A program made the position numbers and the translations under genes. Source: Tsukamurella tyrosinosolvens (GTDB lineage Bacteria > Actinomycetota > Actinomycetes > Mycobacteriales > Mycobacteriaceae). From it: a stretch of DNA of 64,000 bases. The stretch lies in the NCBI RefSeq assembly GCF_900104775.1, contig NZ_FNSA01000003.1, positions 2,418,001 through 2,482,000 of the forward strand, read 5' to 3'. Of this stretch, positions 44,122-53,113 are shown piece by piece. Under the pieces are notes generated by a model, which was not told where the DNA came from, searched no databases, and worked only from the letters and a program-made list of their open reading frames with translations. Within the stretch, counting starts at the first letter, position 1. Each line of letters begins with the position of its first letter.

Positions 44122-45722
44122 CGGCCGACGTCATCGTCATCGGCTCCGGGATCAACGGCCTCGTCGCCGCGGCCGAGCTCGCGGGCTCCGGCCGGTCGGT
44201 GTGCCTCGTCGAGAAGGCCGACCGGCTCGGCGGCTTCCTCGCGAGCGACGAGCTGACCCTTCCGGGCTTCCTGCACGACACGTACTCGTCGTGGCACCCG
44301 CTGTTCGTGACGGGAGGCGCCTACGCGACGCTCGGCGAGGACCTGCACCGCCACGGGCTGGAGTATGCGAACGCGGACGACGCCGTCACCGGTTCCGTGT
44401 CCGGCGACGGCCGCGCGGTGGTCGCGCACCGGGACCCGGCGCGCACCGTCGAGCAGTTCTCCGAGCCGGACCGGGCCGCCTACCTCGCGATGCTCGACCG
44501 GATCGGCGGCGACCTCGACGTCATCGGCGGCCTCCTCGGCAACGAGACGCGCGCCCCGGGCGTGCTGGGCCACGCGGCGACGATGCTGCGCCGCGGCCTG
44601 GCCCGCACCGAGGGGTGGGTCCGCGACGCCGCCACCAGTGGGCGACGCTGGGGCCGAAGGACGTTCAAGGGCACCGAGGTGGATCAGCTCTGGGCGCCCT
44701 GGCTCTTGCACGCGGGCCTCTCCCCTGACAGCGCCTCGGGAGGGCTCATGATCCCCGTCTTCGCGGCGACGATGCACGGCGCCGGCCTACCGGTGGCCGT
44801 GGGCGGTCAGCGGGCCTTCCTCGACGCCTTCGCGTCGCTGCTCGCCGAGCGGGGCGTCGAGGTTCTGACCGGTGCGCCGGTGGACCGGATCCTGGTCGAG
44901 GGCGGCCGCGCCGCGGGCGTGATGGTCGCCGGGCGCCGCGTCGACGCCCGGCAGGCCGTCCTCGCTTCGGTCACCCCGACGGCGCTGTACTGCGACCTGT
45001 TGCCGGAATCCGCCGTCCCTGAGGCGGTCCGCGCCGAGGCGCGCGGCTACCAGTACGGCCGCGCGGCCATGCAGGTGCACGTCGCGCTCGATGCGCCGCT
45101 CCAGTGGTCGGACGCCGCGCTCGACGGCGCGCCGCTCGTGCACCTCACCACGGGGTCGGACTCGGTCGGCATCGCGTGCGCGCAGGCCGAAGCCGGGCTG
45201 CTGCCGGCCCGCCCCACGGTCGTCGTGGGCCAGCAGGCCCTGATCGACCCGAGCCGGGTGCCCGCAGGGCGCGGCATGCTGTGGCTGCAACTGCAGGAAG
45301 TGCCCTTCGCCCCGGTGGGCGACGCGGCGGGCGAGCTCGACACGTCCGAGGGCTGGACCGATGACCTGGTCGCCGGCTACGTGGACCGGGTCCTGGGCCT
45401 GGTGGAGGAGGCGGCGCCCGGCACCCGTGACACCGTCCTCGCGGTCAGCGCGATCAGCCCCGTCGACCTGGCCGCGGCGAATCCCAACGCGATGCAGGGC
45501 GATCCCTACTGCGGCGCGGCGGAACTCGACCAGAACATCTTCTGGCGCCCCGGGCCGCTCACCGCGCGGCACCGCACCGCGGTCGACGGGCTGTGGCACA
45601 TCGGCGCCGCCACCCACCCGGGGCCGGGCCTCGGCGGCGGCTCCGGTCACCTCGTCGCACAGGAACTCCTCAAATGCGACGACGGTGCCCTCACCCGCGT
45701 CCGGCGGCTCCTCGGCCGCTGA
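44118..45722 (+). CDS. CrtI-like FAD-dependent oxidoreductase
   Basis: 534 residues from GTG 44118, overlapping the FMO stop (GTGA). VIVIGSGINGLVAAAELAGSGRSVCLVEKADRLGG is the dinucleotide-binding start of the phytoene-desaturase/amine-oxidase family, and the C-terminal LWHIGAATHPGPGLGGGSGHLVAQELL is its second conserved block. No carotenoid genes are near, so it more likely dehydrogenates or isomerises the substrate of the SDR-FMO pathway. A strong terminator follows. Confidence 0.85.
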   Translation: MTADVIVIGSGINGLVAAAELAGSGRSVCLVEKADRLGGFLASDELTLPGFLHDTYSSWHPLFVTGGAYATLGEDLHRHGLEYANADDAVTGSVSGDGRAVVAHRDPARTVEQFSEPDRAAYLAMLDRIGGDLDVIGGLLGNETRAPGVLGHAATMLRRGLARTEGWVRDAATSGRRWGRRTFKGTEVDQLWAPWLLHAGLSPDSASGGLMIPVFAATMHGAGLPVAVGGQRAFLDAFASLLAERGVEVLTGAPVDRILVEGGRAAGVMVAGRRVDARQAVLASVTPTALYCDLLPESAVPEAVRAEARGYQYGRAAMQVHVALDAPLQWSDAALDGAPLVHLTTGSDSVGIACAQAEAGLLPARPTVVVGQQALIDPSRVPAGRGMLWLQLQEVPFAPVGDAAGELDTSEGWTDDLVAGYVDRVLGLVEEAAPGTRDTVLAVSAISPVDLAAANPNAMQGDPYCGAAELDQNIFWRPGPLTARHRTAVDGLWHIGAATHPGPGLGGGSGHLVAQELLKCDDGALTRVRRLLGR

Positions 45723-45735
45723 GACCTCCGACGGC

Positions 45736-45769
45736 GAAGGGGCGAACCGGTTCACCGGTTCGCCCCTTC
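45736..45769. terminator. Bidirectional terminator hairpin
   Basis: A perfect 15 bp stem (arm GAAGGGGCGAACCGG, 45736-45750) with a TTCA loop and CTTCGTG after it, between the convergent oxidase and oxidoreductase-beta genes. Confidence 0.85.
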
Positions 45770-45793
45770 CTTCGTGTCCCCGGGGGACGCCCC

Positions 45794-47449
45794 TCAGGCC
45801 GCGGTGCGGCGCAGGGCTGCCAGTCCGTCGCGGAGCTTTCCGCCGTCCTCGTCGGCGACGGCGGCGTCCACCAGGCGACGCATCCGCGCGGCGGCGTCGG
45901 GCAGACCGCGCACCAGCTCGAGCCCCTCCATCAGTAGGCCGAAGCTGTCGACGCCGTGGGCGTGGGTCTGCCCGTAGCCCTTGAGGACCCGCGCGGCGAC
46001 GATCACCTCGGTCGCGAGCGCGGGATCGGTGCGGCCCACCGACGTCACGGTGTCGAGCCACGTGTCGATGAAGACCTGCTCCCGGCCGAACCGGAGGGAG
46101 CGGGGTCGCAGGGGCCGCATCCGGGCGAGGGTGGAGAGGGTCGTGTAGCCCCAGACCGAGGTCGTGTTGATGATGAAGCCGCGGTGGCACACGGTGTCGA
46201 CCGCCTTGGCGAAGGCGCGGTTGTGCTCGAGCGCGCGGCCGAGTGCGGTGGGCAGGGTGTCCGTGATCTCGTCGACCTGCGGGTGCAGGTACTCGTGGAC
46301 CCGCATCACCTGCTCGTCGCCGGGCCGCACCTCGGCGCGCACGCGGTCCATGCGGCGGCCCCGTACCTTCTGCAGCGCGACGTGCACGGTGTCTTGGTAG
46401 CTCATCCACAGTGCGATGTGCCGGGCGGCCTCCACGGTGAGCCGGGCCTCCCCCTCGTGGTCGGGGTCGAGCGCGCTGATCCGCGCGACGCGGTCGAGGT
46501 AGCGGTCCGCGTAGGCGAGATCCTGGTAGACGGCGGTGCGTTCGAGACCGTGGAGGAGCATCGACGCCGCCGCCGGCGGGAAGGACCGTGCGACGCGGCG
46601 GGCACGCTCGGCGAGTGCCGGGCCGACCAGGGATTCCGGGGCCCGGACGGCGATCTCGTTACGCTCGGCCTCGCGGTCGGCCTTGAGCTCCTCCGGCGTC
46701 TTCGGCCGGCGCACCTGCAGGGTGAGCGGCACGGGCCCGCCGCCGGACGGGGCCGGCGCGGGGGCCGTCCTACGGGCGGCGTCCTCCGCGAGGCTCTCCC
46801 GCGCGCGCTCGTAGCCCGCGGCGAAGGCGGCGAGCGAGGTCTCGACGCCCTTGCCGCCCTTGCGGATCGCCTCCTCGAAGTCCTCGCGCGGGAAGGGCAG
46901 GGCGCCGCTCCCCGCGAGGGCGCCGAAGAGGGACGCACTGATGACGCTGCCGTTGTCCCGCGCGAGCGTGGCGAAATCGCCGGAGACGAGGGTCTTCGCG
47001 GCGGCGACGGCACCGTCGAGCAGGGCCGACGAATCCACTCGGCCGTCGTCGAGCGTCGACTTCTCGAGTATCGAGTAGACGCGGTTGAGGGAGGTGATGA
47101 GGGTCGTCCGGTCCGGGGTGACGAAGCCGCGCTGCACCGCGCGGCCGGCCTCCATGAGCTCGGACGCGATGAGCACGTCGACCTCGCCGGGGGTGGGCAT
47201 GAGCGAGAGGATCGGGGTCTCGCGGGCGCGCCCGGATCCGCTGCGGTGCGCGACGTCCGGCGGGAACAGCTCCGCGTAGTACACGGTGGCGCCGGTGCGC
47301 TGCGCGACGCCGGCGACGGAGGTGTTCTGCGCCGTCCAGCCCTCGTCCTCGCCGAGCGAGACGATCCAGTCGGCGAGGACGCCGCCGCCCTCGCCGCCCA
47401 TGGCGAGCACCGCGACGGTGATGGGCCGCTGCCCGATGGTCCAGCTCAT
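45794..47449 (-). CDS. Indolepyruvate-type 2-oxoacid oxidoreductase, beta-like subunit with DUF6537 tail
   Basis: 551 residues from ATG 47449 (overlaps the alpha-subunit stop). The N-terminal 200 residues are the gamma/POR domain of 2-oxoacid:ferredoxin oxidoreductases (VAVLAMGGEGGGVLADWIVSLGE, IASELMEAGRAVQRGFVTPDRTTLITS). The C-terminal 300 residues (from about 250: LVGPALAERARRVARSFPPAAASMLLHGLERTAVYQDLAYADRYL) correspond to DUF6537, seen in large aerobic indolepyruvate oxidoreductase-like proteins. The pair would decarboxylate an aryl 2-oxoacid to an acyl-CoA. Confidence 0.87.
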   Translation of the reverse strand: MSWTIGQRPITVAVLAMGGEGGGVLADWIVSLGEDEGWTAQNTSVAGVAQRTGATVYYAELFPPDVAHRSGSGRARETPILSLMPTPGEVDVLIASELMEAGRAVQRGFVTPDRTTLITSLNRVYSILEKSTLDDGRVDSSALLDGAVAAAKTLVSGDFATLARDNGSVISASLFGALAGSGALPFPREDFEEAIRKGGKGVETSLAAFAAGYERARESLAEDAARRTAPAPAPSGGGPVPLTLQVRRPKTPEELKADREAERNEIAVRAPESLVGPALAERARRVARSFPPAAASMLLHGLERTAVYQDLAYADRYLDRVARISALDPDHEGEARLTVEAARHIALWMSYQDTVHVALQKVRGRRMDRVRAEVRPGDEQVMRVHEYLHPQVDEITDTLPTALGRALEHNRAFAKAVDTVCHRGFIINTTSVWGYTTLSTLARMRPLRPRSLRFGREQVFIDTWLDTVTSVGRTDPALATEVIVAARVLKGYGQTHAHGVDSFGLLMEGLELVRGLPDAAARMRRLVDAAVADEDGGKLRDGLAALRRTAA

Positions 47450-49623
47450 GAGAAGGCCTCCGTGGATTCGAAGCGGGCCGCGCGTCCCTCGAGGCCGCGG
47501 CCGAGGCGCTCGGACACGGCGCCGCGCACGCGGTCGCGGATCCGGTCGACGCGAGTGGGGTTGGTGACGACGTCGGTGCGGTAGAAGGACGGGCACAGCG
47601 CCGCGGCGTGGGCGTTGTTGCCGCACACCCCGCAGCCGACGCAGGTGTCGGTGACCGCGGCGACGGGATCGGTGCGCATCGGGTCGGGGTTGGGCGCGAT
47701 CGTCAGCGACGGGCAGCCCGAGATCCGCATGCATGCGTGGTCGCCGGTGCAGGTCTCCGGGTCGACGCCGAACCGCTGGGTGACGACGCGCTTTCCGGCC
47801 TTGACCGCGGCGGCCCGTTCCGGCTTCTCGCGGCGCTGCTTGTTCAGCTGGCACTCGCTCTGGGCGACGATGACCTTGGGGCCCTTCTTCTTGGTGGTGA
47901 GGGCGTCGATGAAGACGTCGCGCATCTTCGCGACGTCGAACGTGTCGGGCATGGTCCTGGCCCACTTCACGCCGACCCCGCGCACGGCCCGCTCGATCGG
48001 GTTGTTGGTGCTGCGGTCGGGCAGGATCGCGCGGGACGAGAGCAGGTCCTGACCGCCGGTCGCGGCGGCGTAGGCGTTGTCCACGACGACGAGGAGCTGG
48101 TCGGACTCGTTGAAGACGGCGTTGCCGACGCCGGAGGTGAGACCGTTGTGCCAGAAGCCTCCGTCGCCCATCACGGCGACGCCGCGCCGCCCGGCGTCCT
48201 TGCTGCTCAGTGCGGCTCCGCCGGCGGAGCCGAGGCCGTAGCCCATCGTCGTGGCTCCCAGGTTGAAGGGCTCATTGATGGCGAACAGGTGGCAGCCGAT
48301 GTCGGCGCTCACGTGGTGCTCCACGCCGGTCTCGCGTTCGGCGAGCTTGAGCGCGGAGAAGATGGGCCGCTCGGGGCAACCGGTGCACAGGCCGGGCGGG
48401 CGCGGCTGCACGGCGCGACCGTCGACCCGCTCGGTGAACGGGCTGCGGGGGTCGCCCGCCGGGAGCAGGACCGCCGGGTCGCCCGTGACGAGATCGGGCG
48501 CGTACCGGCCGAGGAACTCGGCGACGCCCCTCGTCACGGCGATCGGGGTGTACTCCCCCGCCTTCGGCAGCACGTCCTTGCCGTGCAGCGCGGTGTCGAG
48601 GCCGTTGCGTCGCAGGATCGCGTTGAGATTCTGCTCGATGTAGTCGGGCTGTCCCTCCTCGAGCAGGAGGACCGCGTCCTTGTCGGCGCAGAACTCGACG
48701 ATCTCCTCGTCGATCACGGGGTACGTCACGTTCATGACGTACAGCGGGACCGCAGTGTCGCCGAAGGCGTCCGAGCAGCCGAGGAGTTCGAGTGCGCGGT
48801 TGAGCGTGTTGTACAGGCCGCCCTGCACGATGAGGCCGACCCTGCCGTCCGACGGCCCGAACGTCTCGTTGAGCCCGTGCTCACGGATGTACTCCACGGC
48901 GGCGGGCCAGCGGTGAGCGATCTTCTCCTGTTCGTGCAGGAAGCTGGCGGGCGGCAGCACGACTCGGCTGACATCGCGCTTCGGGTTCTCCATCGCCTGC
49001 TCGACGGTCATCTGCGGCCGCCGGTTCTCCCGGGTGGTGAACGTGCCGTGCAGGTGGCACGAGCGCAGCCGCAGCTCCAGCATGACCGGGGTGTTGGACG
49101 CCTCCGACAGCGCGAAGCCGTGCTCCACCGCGTCCACGATGGCCGTGTGGTCGGGTCGCGGATCCAGCAGCCACATCTGCGATTTCATCGCGAAGGCGTG
49201 GGAGCGCTCCTGCATGATCGAGCTGCCCTCGCCGTAGTCCTCACCCACGATGATGAGGGCTCCGCCGGTGACTCCGCCGCTCGCGAGGTTCGCCAGGGCG
49301 TCGGACGCGACGTTGGTGCCGACCGTCGACTTGAAGGTGATCGCGCCGCGCAACGGGTAGTGCACCGAGGCGGCGAGCATCGCCGCGGCGGTCGCCTCCG
49401 AGGCGCTGTTCTCGAAGTACACGCCGTACTCGTCGAGGATCTCGCGCGCGTCGCCGAGGACGTCCATGAGGTGGCTGATCGGCGCCCCCTGGTAGCCGCC
49501 GACGTACGCGACGCCGGACTGCAGCAGCGCCTTCGTCACCGCCAGGATGCCCTCGCCCTCGAACCGGGTCCCCGGCTCCTGGCGCAGCTTGAGGACCTCT
49601 TTCGCAAAGGAGCGTTCCGCCAT
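47446..49623 (-). CDS. Indolepyruvate-type 2-oxoacid oxidoreductase, alpha subunit
   Basis: 725 residues. The pyrimidine-binding domain has VYFENSASEATAAAM (Glu71 would activate the thiamine ring). CTGCPERP is at about 413. The TPP-binding domain has GDGGFWHNGLTSGVGNAVFN starting at about 486. The C-terminus is ferredoxin-like with CTGDHACMRISGCP and CVGCGVCGNNAHAAALCP for two Fe-S clusters. The layout is that of IorA. Substrate: an aryl 2-oxoacid such as indolepyruvate, phenylpyruvate or, by context, an arylglyoxylate. Divergent from the cyclase operon. Confidence 0.92.
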   Translation of the reverse strand: MAERSFAKEVLKLRQEPGTRFEGEGILAVTKALLQSGVAYVGGYQGAPISHLMDVLGDAREILDEYGVYFENSASEATAAAMLAASVHYPLRGAITFKSTVGTNVASDALANLASGGVTGGALIIVGEDYGEGSSIMQERSHAFAMKSQMWLLDPRPDHTAIVDAVEHGFALSEASNTPVMLELRLRSCHLHGTFTTRENRRPQMTVEQAMENPKRDVSRVVLPPASFLHEQEKIAHRWPAAVEYIREHGLNETFGPSDGRVGLIVQGGLYNTLNRALELLGCSDAFGDTAVPLYVMNVTYPVIDEEIVEFCADKDAVLLLEEGQPDYIEQNLNAILRRNGLDTALHGKDVLPKAGEYTPIAVTRGVAEFLGRYAPDLVTGDPAVLLPAGDPRSPFTERVDGRAVQPRPPGLCTGCPERPIFSALKLAERETGVEHHVSADIGCHLFAINEPFNLGATTMGYGLGSAGGAALSSKDAGRRGVAVMGDGGFWHNGLTSGVGNAVFNESDQLLVVVDNAYAAATGGQDLLSSRAILPDRSTNNPIERAVRGVGVKWARTMPDTFDVAKMRDVFIDALTTKKKGPKVIVAQSECQLNKQRREKPERAAAVKAGKRVVTQRFGVDPETCTGDHACMRISGCPSLTIAPNPDPMRTDPVAAVTDTCVGCGVCGNNAHAAALCPSFYRTDVVTNPTRVDRIRDRVRGAVSERLGRGLEGRAARFESTEAFS

Positions 49624-49724
49624 GCCCCGACCTGCCTTCCACGTATCACGGGCTGTGTGATGCGTCCCACGCTAGCCTCGCCGCAGGACGGGTTGAAGGG
49701 CCCGCGGTGGGCCCGCGCCGATCG

Positions 49725-49753
49725 GGACAGCGGGCCGTCGCGATCTGGATAGC
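49725..49753 (+). promoter_or_regulatory. Candidate AraC-type binding site, copy 2
   Basis: The 15-mer CGCGATCTGGATAGC (49739-49753) is identical to the one at 41619. A near copy of its end, GGACAGC, lies 22 bases upstream of GGATAGC (49725-49731). It ends 107 bases before the cyclase ATG, about as far as in copy 1. Confidence 0.55.
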
Positions 49754-49860
49754 CGGGTGGTGCGGCGCGTCCTACCGTCGGGCGCAGCCGCCGTGTTCCG
49801 ACGGTGCGGCCCGCGCGGCCGCTCAGCCGATGCCGGCCCGTGCCGGGGAGAAGAGGACCC

Positions 49861-50628
49861 ATGCTCACCGAACTCGCCACCGCCCTCGCGGGCGGCAGGA
49901 TCCGGGTACTCGACCTGACCACGCCGCTCTCGGCGGACACGCCGACCCTCCGGCTGCCGGAGCCGTTCGTGAACCTCATCGACTTCAGCCTCGAGCGGGT
50001 CGCGGCGTTCGAGCCGACCGCGCCGGCGTGGCAGCACAACAACATCCACACCGGCGAGCACATCGGCACCCACGTCGACGCCCCGTGCCACTGGATCACG
50101 GGCCGCGACGGTGCCGACGTGAGCCAGTTGCCTCCGGCGCGCCTCGTCGGGCCCGCGTGCGTGATGGACTTCGCCGACCGGGCCGCGGCCGATCCGGACT
50201 GGCTGCTCGACGTCGCCGACGTTCAGGGCTGGATCGCCGAGCACGGCGCGATCCCAGAGGGCGCGTGGCTCCTGCTCCGCACGGGCTGGGATCAGTACGG
50301 CGGGGACCGCGAGCGCTTCCTCAATGTCGACGAGGGCGGCTCGCACACGCCCGGCGTCTCCGCGGCCTGCGCGCAGTGGCTCGCCGAGGAGGTCCCGATC
50401 TCCGGCTTCGGCGTCGAGACAGTGGGCATCGACGCCGGTAACGCAGCGATGCTGGAGCCGCCCTTCCCCGCGCACAACTTCCTGCTCGGCGCCGACAAGT
50501 ACGGCCTCACGAGCCTGCGGAACCTGACGCAGCTGCCGCCGCAGGGCGCGGTGGTCGTGGTCTCGCCGCTGCCGATCGTCGGCGGCACGGGCTCCCCCGC
50601 CCGCGTCCTCGCCCTCGTCCAGGCCTGA
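49861..50628 (+). CDS. Cyclase-family metal hydrolase (isatin hydrolase / kynurenine formamidase-like)
   Basis: 255 residues. The defining motif HIGTHVDAPCHW (HxGTHxDxPxH) at about residue 70 binds the metal, usually Mn(II) or Zn(II). GVETVGIDAG and HNFLLG... are the other conserved blocks. Characterised members open amide or lactam bonds: kynurenine formamidase, isatin hydrolase, and cyclic imide hydrolases. Its position between a 2-oxoacid oxidoreductase and an anthraniloyl/salicylyl-CoA hydroxylase operon favours an isatin-like substrate, as inference. Followed at 13 bases by a nitrilase-fold gene. Confidence 0.85.
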   Translation: MLTELATALAGGRIRVLDLTTPLSADTPTLRLPEPFVNLIDFSLERVAAFEPTAPAWQHNNIHTGEHIGTHVDAPCHWITGRDGADVSQLPPARLVGPACVMDFADRAAADPDWLLDVADVQGWIAEHGAIPEGAWLLLRTGWDQYGGDRERFLNVDEGGSHTPGVSAACAQWLAEEVPISGFGVETVGIDAGNAAMLEPPFPAHNFLLGADKYGLTSLRNLTQLPPQGAVVVVSPLPIVGGTGSPARVLALVQA

Positions 50629-50641
50629 CCGGAGGTACTGC

Positions 50642-51733
50642 ATGAGCGACCCGACCGGCCCGATCGAACCGTACAACGCCGTCGGCCTTATCCCCGTGTT
50701 CCGTCCGATCGCGACGCGCGCGGACATCGGCGCGAACATCGACCATCTCGAGCACCTCGCCGCGGGCGCGTTCTGGTTGTCCAATCTGGACATCCCGGTC
50801 CGCCTGCTCGCGGTCCCCGAGGGCGCGCTGCAGGGCTTCACCGACGAGATCCACGACGCCGACCACACCGACTACGCGCACACGTGCGCCATCGACATCC
50901 CGGGGCCCGAGACCGACCGGCTCGCAGACCTGGCGCGACGATGGAACGTCTTCGTCATGGGCCAGGCCAAGGCCCGGCATCCGGATTGGCCCGACCTGTT
51001 CTTCAACGTCGGCTTCGTCATCGCCCCGGACGGCGACATCGCCCTGCAGCATTACAAGCTCAATGCTCTGCTCCCGGTCGAGCGCTCGGTCTCACCGCAC
51101 GACCTGTTCGACTGGTGGATCGAGAAGTACGGCCGCAGCCTGGACGCCTTCTGGCCGGTCGCGGACACCGAGATCGGGCGGCTCGGCGTCATGATGGCGA
51201 TGGAGGGCAACTTTCCCGAGAACGGCCGTGGGCTGGCGCTGAACGGTGCCGAGGTGGTCTACCGCGCCTCTCTTCCCGCGCCGTTCACCGAGAACGACGT
51301 CTTCGAGATCTCCAACCGTGCACGGGCGCTCGAGAACAACATGTACGTCGTCGCGCCCAACATCGGGGGCAGCATGGAACCGGGGCAGCCCGCGATCGAC
51401 GCCGGCGGCGGACGATCGATGATCGTCGACTACAAGGGGGCGATCGTCGGCAAGCAGTTCGACAGCAACGGATCCACCTTCGTCTCGGGCACCGTCAACA
51501 TCGAGGCACTGCGCCATCACCGCGCGTCGGCGCAGGTGACGAACTGGCTCAAGGACGTCCGCACCGAGATGGCTCAGCTCATCTACGAGCAGCCCCTGTA
51601 TCCCAAGAACCGGTACCTGGATCGGATTCCCCCGCACCACGCCGAGTTCCGGCGCGAGGTCATCGATCGGCAGATCGATCTCCTGCAGGACCGCGACGTC
51701 TGGCGGCGGCCCTTCGCCGCACCGTCGGACTGA
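50642..51733 (+). CDS. Nitrilase-superfamily protein lacking the catalytic cysteine
   Basis: 363 residues with a GGAGG ribosome-binding site. The carbon-nitrogen hydrolase fold is recognisable: Glu in LLAVPEGALQG, Lys in ALQHYKLNALLP, and the nucleophile elbow LGVMMAMEGNFPENGRGLALNGAEVVYR. In active enzymes the elbow reads like GxxICYDxxFPE; here the Cys position is Ala (codon GCG), so the Glu-Lys-Cys triad is broken. It may be a pseudoenzyme, or a lyase or hydratase with other chemistry. Shares an operon with the cyclase and ends at a strong hairpin. Confidence 0.82.
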   Translation: MSDPTGPIEPYNAVGLIPVFRPIATRADIGANIDHLEHLAAGAFWLSNLDIPVRLLAVPEGALQGFTDEIHDADHTDYAHTCAIDIPGPETDRLADLARRWNVFVMGQAKARHPDWPDLFFNVGFVIAPDGDIALQHYKLNALLPVERSVSPHDLFDWWIEKYGRSLDAFWPVADTEIGRLGVMMAMEGNFPENGRGLALNGAEVVYRASLPAPFTENDVFEISNRARALENNMYVVAPNIGGSMEPGQPAIDAGGGRSMIVDYKGAIVGKQFDSNGSTFVSGTVNIEALRHHRASAQVTNWLKDVRTEMAQLIYEQPLYPKNRYLDRIPPHHAEFRREVIDRQIDLLQDRDVWRRPFAAPSD

Positions 51734-51744
51734 CACCAGATCGA

Positions 51745-51780
51745 CGAGCGGCGGCGCCCCCACGGGGACGCCGCCGCTCG
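51745..51780. terminator. Bidirectional terminator hairpin
   Basis: A 12 bp perfect stem (arm CGAGCGGCGGCG) continues into CCCC/GGGG around a CAC loop, between the convergent nitrilase-fold gene and the aromatic-acid transporter gene. Confidence 0.8.
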
Positions 51781-51790
51781 CGTGCGAGGG

Positions 51791-53113
51791 TCAGGTCCGG
51801 GCGGTGACTCTCTCCTCCGGCTCCGGGGCCTCGTCGGGCTCGCCCCGCAGAAGCGGCAGCGCGGCCACCGCGAGCGCGGCGACACCGCCGACCACTGCGA
51901 AGAACACGAAGTTGGCGCGGTAGCCGAAGCCCGCGCCCGCGATGAAGCCACCGACGATCGGACCGACGATGGCCCCGACTCGTGCGAAGGACAGCGCCAT
52001 CCCCGTCGCGGCGGCGCGGACGCGGGCCGGGTAGTAGTGCGCCACCCAGCCGGTGAGCACGAGCGAGGTGGAGATCGAGCCGATGCCGGCGATGCCCACC
52101 AGGAGGTAGTTCACGACCATCGGTCCGCGGAACATCAGGGCGAGGATCCCGAGCGCACCCACCGCGTAGCAGACCACGAGGACGGGCTTCTGGCCCCGTC
52201 GGTCCGCCAGCACGCCGACGACGATCCCGCCGATCGCAGAGGCGAGCGAGAAGACGAGCAGGAACATCAGCGACGAGCCGAGGTCGTAGCCGGCCTTGCG
52301 CATGATCTGTGGCAGCCAGGTGTTGAGCCCGTAGACGAGCAGCAGACCGCAGAACAGGGCGACCCAGAAACAGGCGGTGGCCAGGCGGTACCGTGGAGAG
52401 AAGACGACGCGCAGGGCGCTGAGGAAGCCCTCCGACTCTCCGTCGGCCGGAGGCGCCTGGGCGACCGCACCGGGTGAGGGCTCGATCCCCAGTCGCCGGG
52501 CCTCGGCGGCGGCGCGATCGGTCTGCCCGCTCGCCGCGAGCTGCTCGATCGACGGCGGCAGTGCGACGGCGAGGACCGGCACCAGGATCACGGCGCCGAA
52601 GCCGAGGCCCATCACCCAGCGCCAGCCGAGGGCGTCGAGGGACAGCACGGCGACGAGCGCTGCGAGCATGATCCCCAGCGAGTAGCCGGAGTACATGATC
52701 CCGTAGTTCATCGACTTCTTGGCCGGCGGCGAGAACTCGATGGTGTACGCGGCGGCGATCGGGATGACGCCGCCGAGGCCGAGGCCGCCGATGAATCGGA
52801 ACAGTCCGAGGACCTCGGGGCTCGGCGCCAGCGCGACGCCGAGTTGCGGCAGTGCGCACAGCGCCACGGCGACGAGCAACATGTTCTTGCGCCCGACCCG
52901 GTCGGCCAGCACGCCGATCGTGGTGGCGCCGATCAGCATGCCGACCAGCGACCAGGCCGCGAGGCCGCCGATCTCGACCGCGCTGAGCGACCAGGGCTCG
53001 TAGGCGAGCAGGCCCGGCACCACGGCGCCGAAGACACCGACGTCGTAGCCCTCGGCGAGGATCGCGAGCCAGCAGCAGAGCAGGACGCGGCGGGTCACCG
53101 CGGCGGGGATCAC
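51791..53113 (-). CDS. MFS transporter, aromatic acid:H+ symporter (AAHS) type
   Basis: 440 residues from GTG 53113, whose G-T-G-A overlaps the previous stop. CCWLAILAEGYDVGVFGAVVPGLL in helix 1 keeps the E/D-GxD pattern of AAHS carriers, and GVLADRVGRKNMLLVAVALC is the 2-3 loop. GLGGVIPIAAAYTIEFSPPAKK is also typical. It is last in the six-gene operon for aryl-CoA metabolism and probably imports the aromatic acid, such as anthranilate or salicylate. Confidence 0.9.
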   Translation of the reverse strand: MIPAAVTRRVLLCCWLAILAEGYDVGVFGAVVPGLLAYEPWSLSAVEIGGLAAWSLVGMLIGATTIGVLADRVGRKNMLLVAVALCALPQLGVALAPSPEVLGLFRFIGGLGLGGVIPIAAAYTIEFSPPAKKSMNYGIMYSGYSLGIMLAALVAVLSLDALGWRWVMGLGFGAVILVPVLAVALPPSIEQLAASGQTDRAAAEARRLGIEPSPGAVAQAPPADGESEGFLSALRVVFSPRYRLATACFWVALFCGLLLVYGLNTWLPQIMRKAGYDLGSSLMFLLVFSLASAIGGIVVGVLADRRGQKPVLVVCYAVGALGILALMFRGPMVVNYLLVGIAGIGSISTSLVLTGWVAHYYPARVRAAATGMALSFARVGAIVGPIVGGFIAGAGFGYRANFVFFAVVGGVAALAVAALPLLRGEPDEAPEPEERVTART

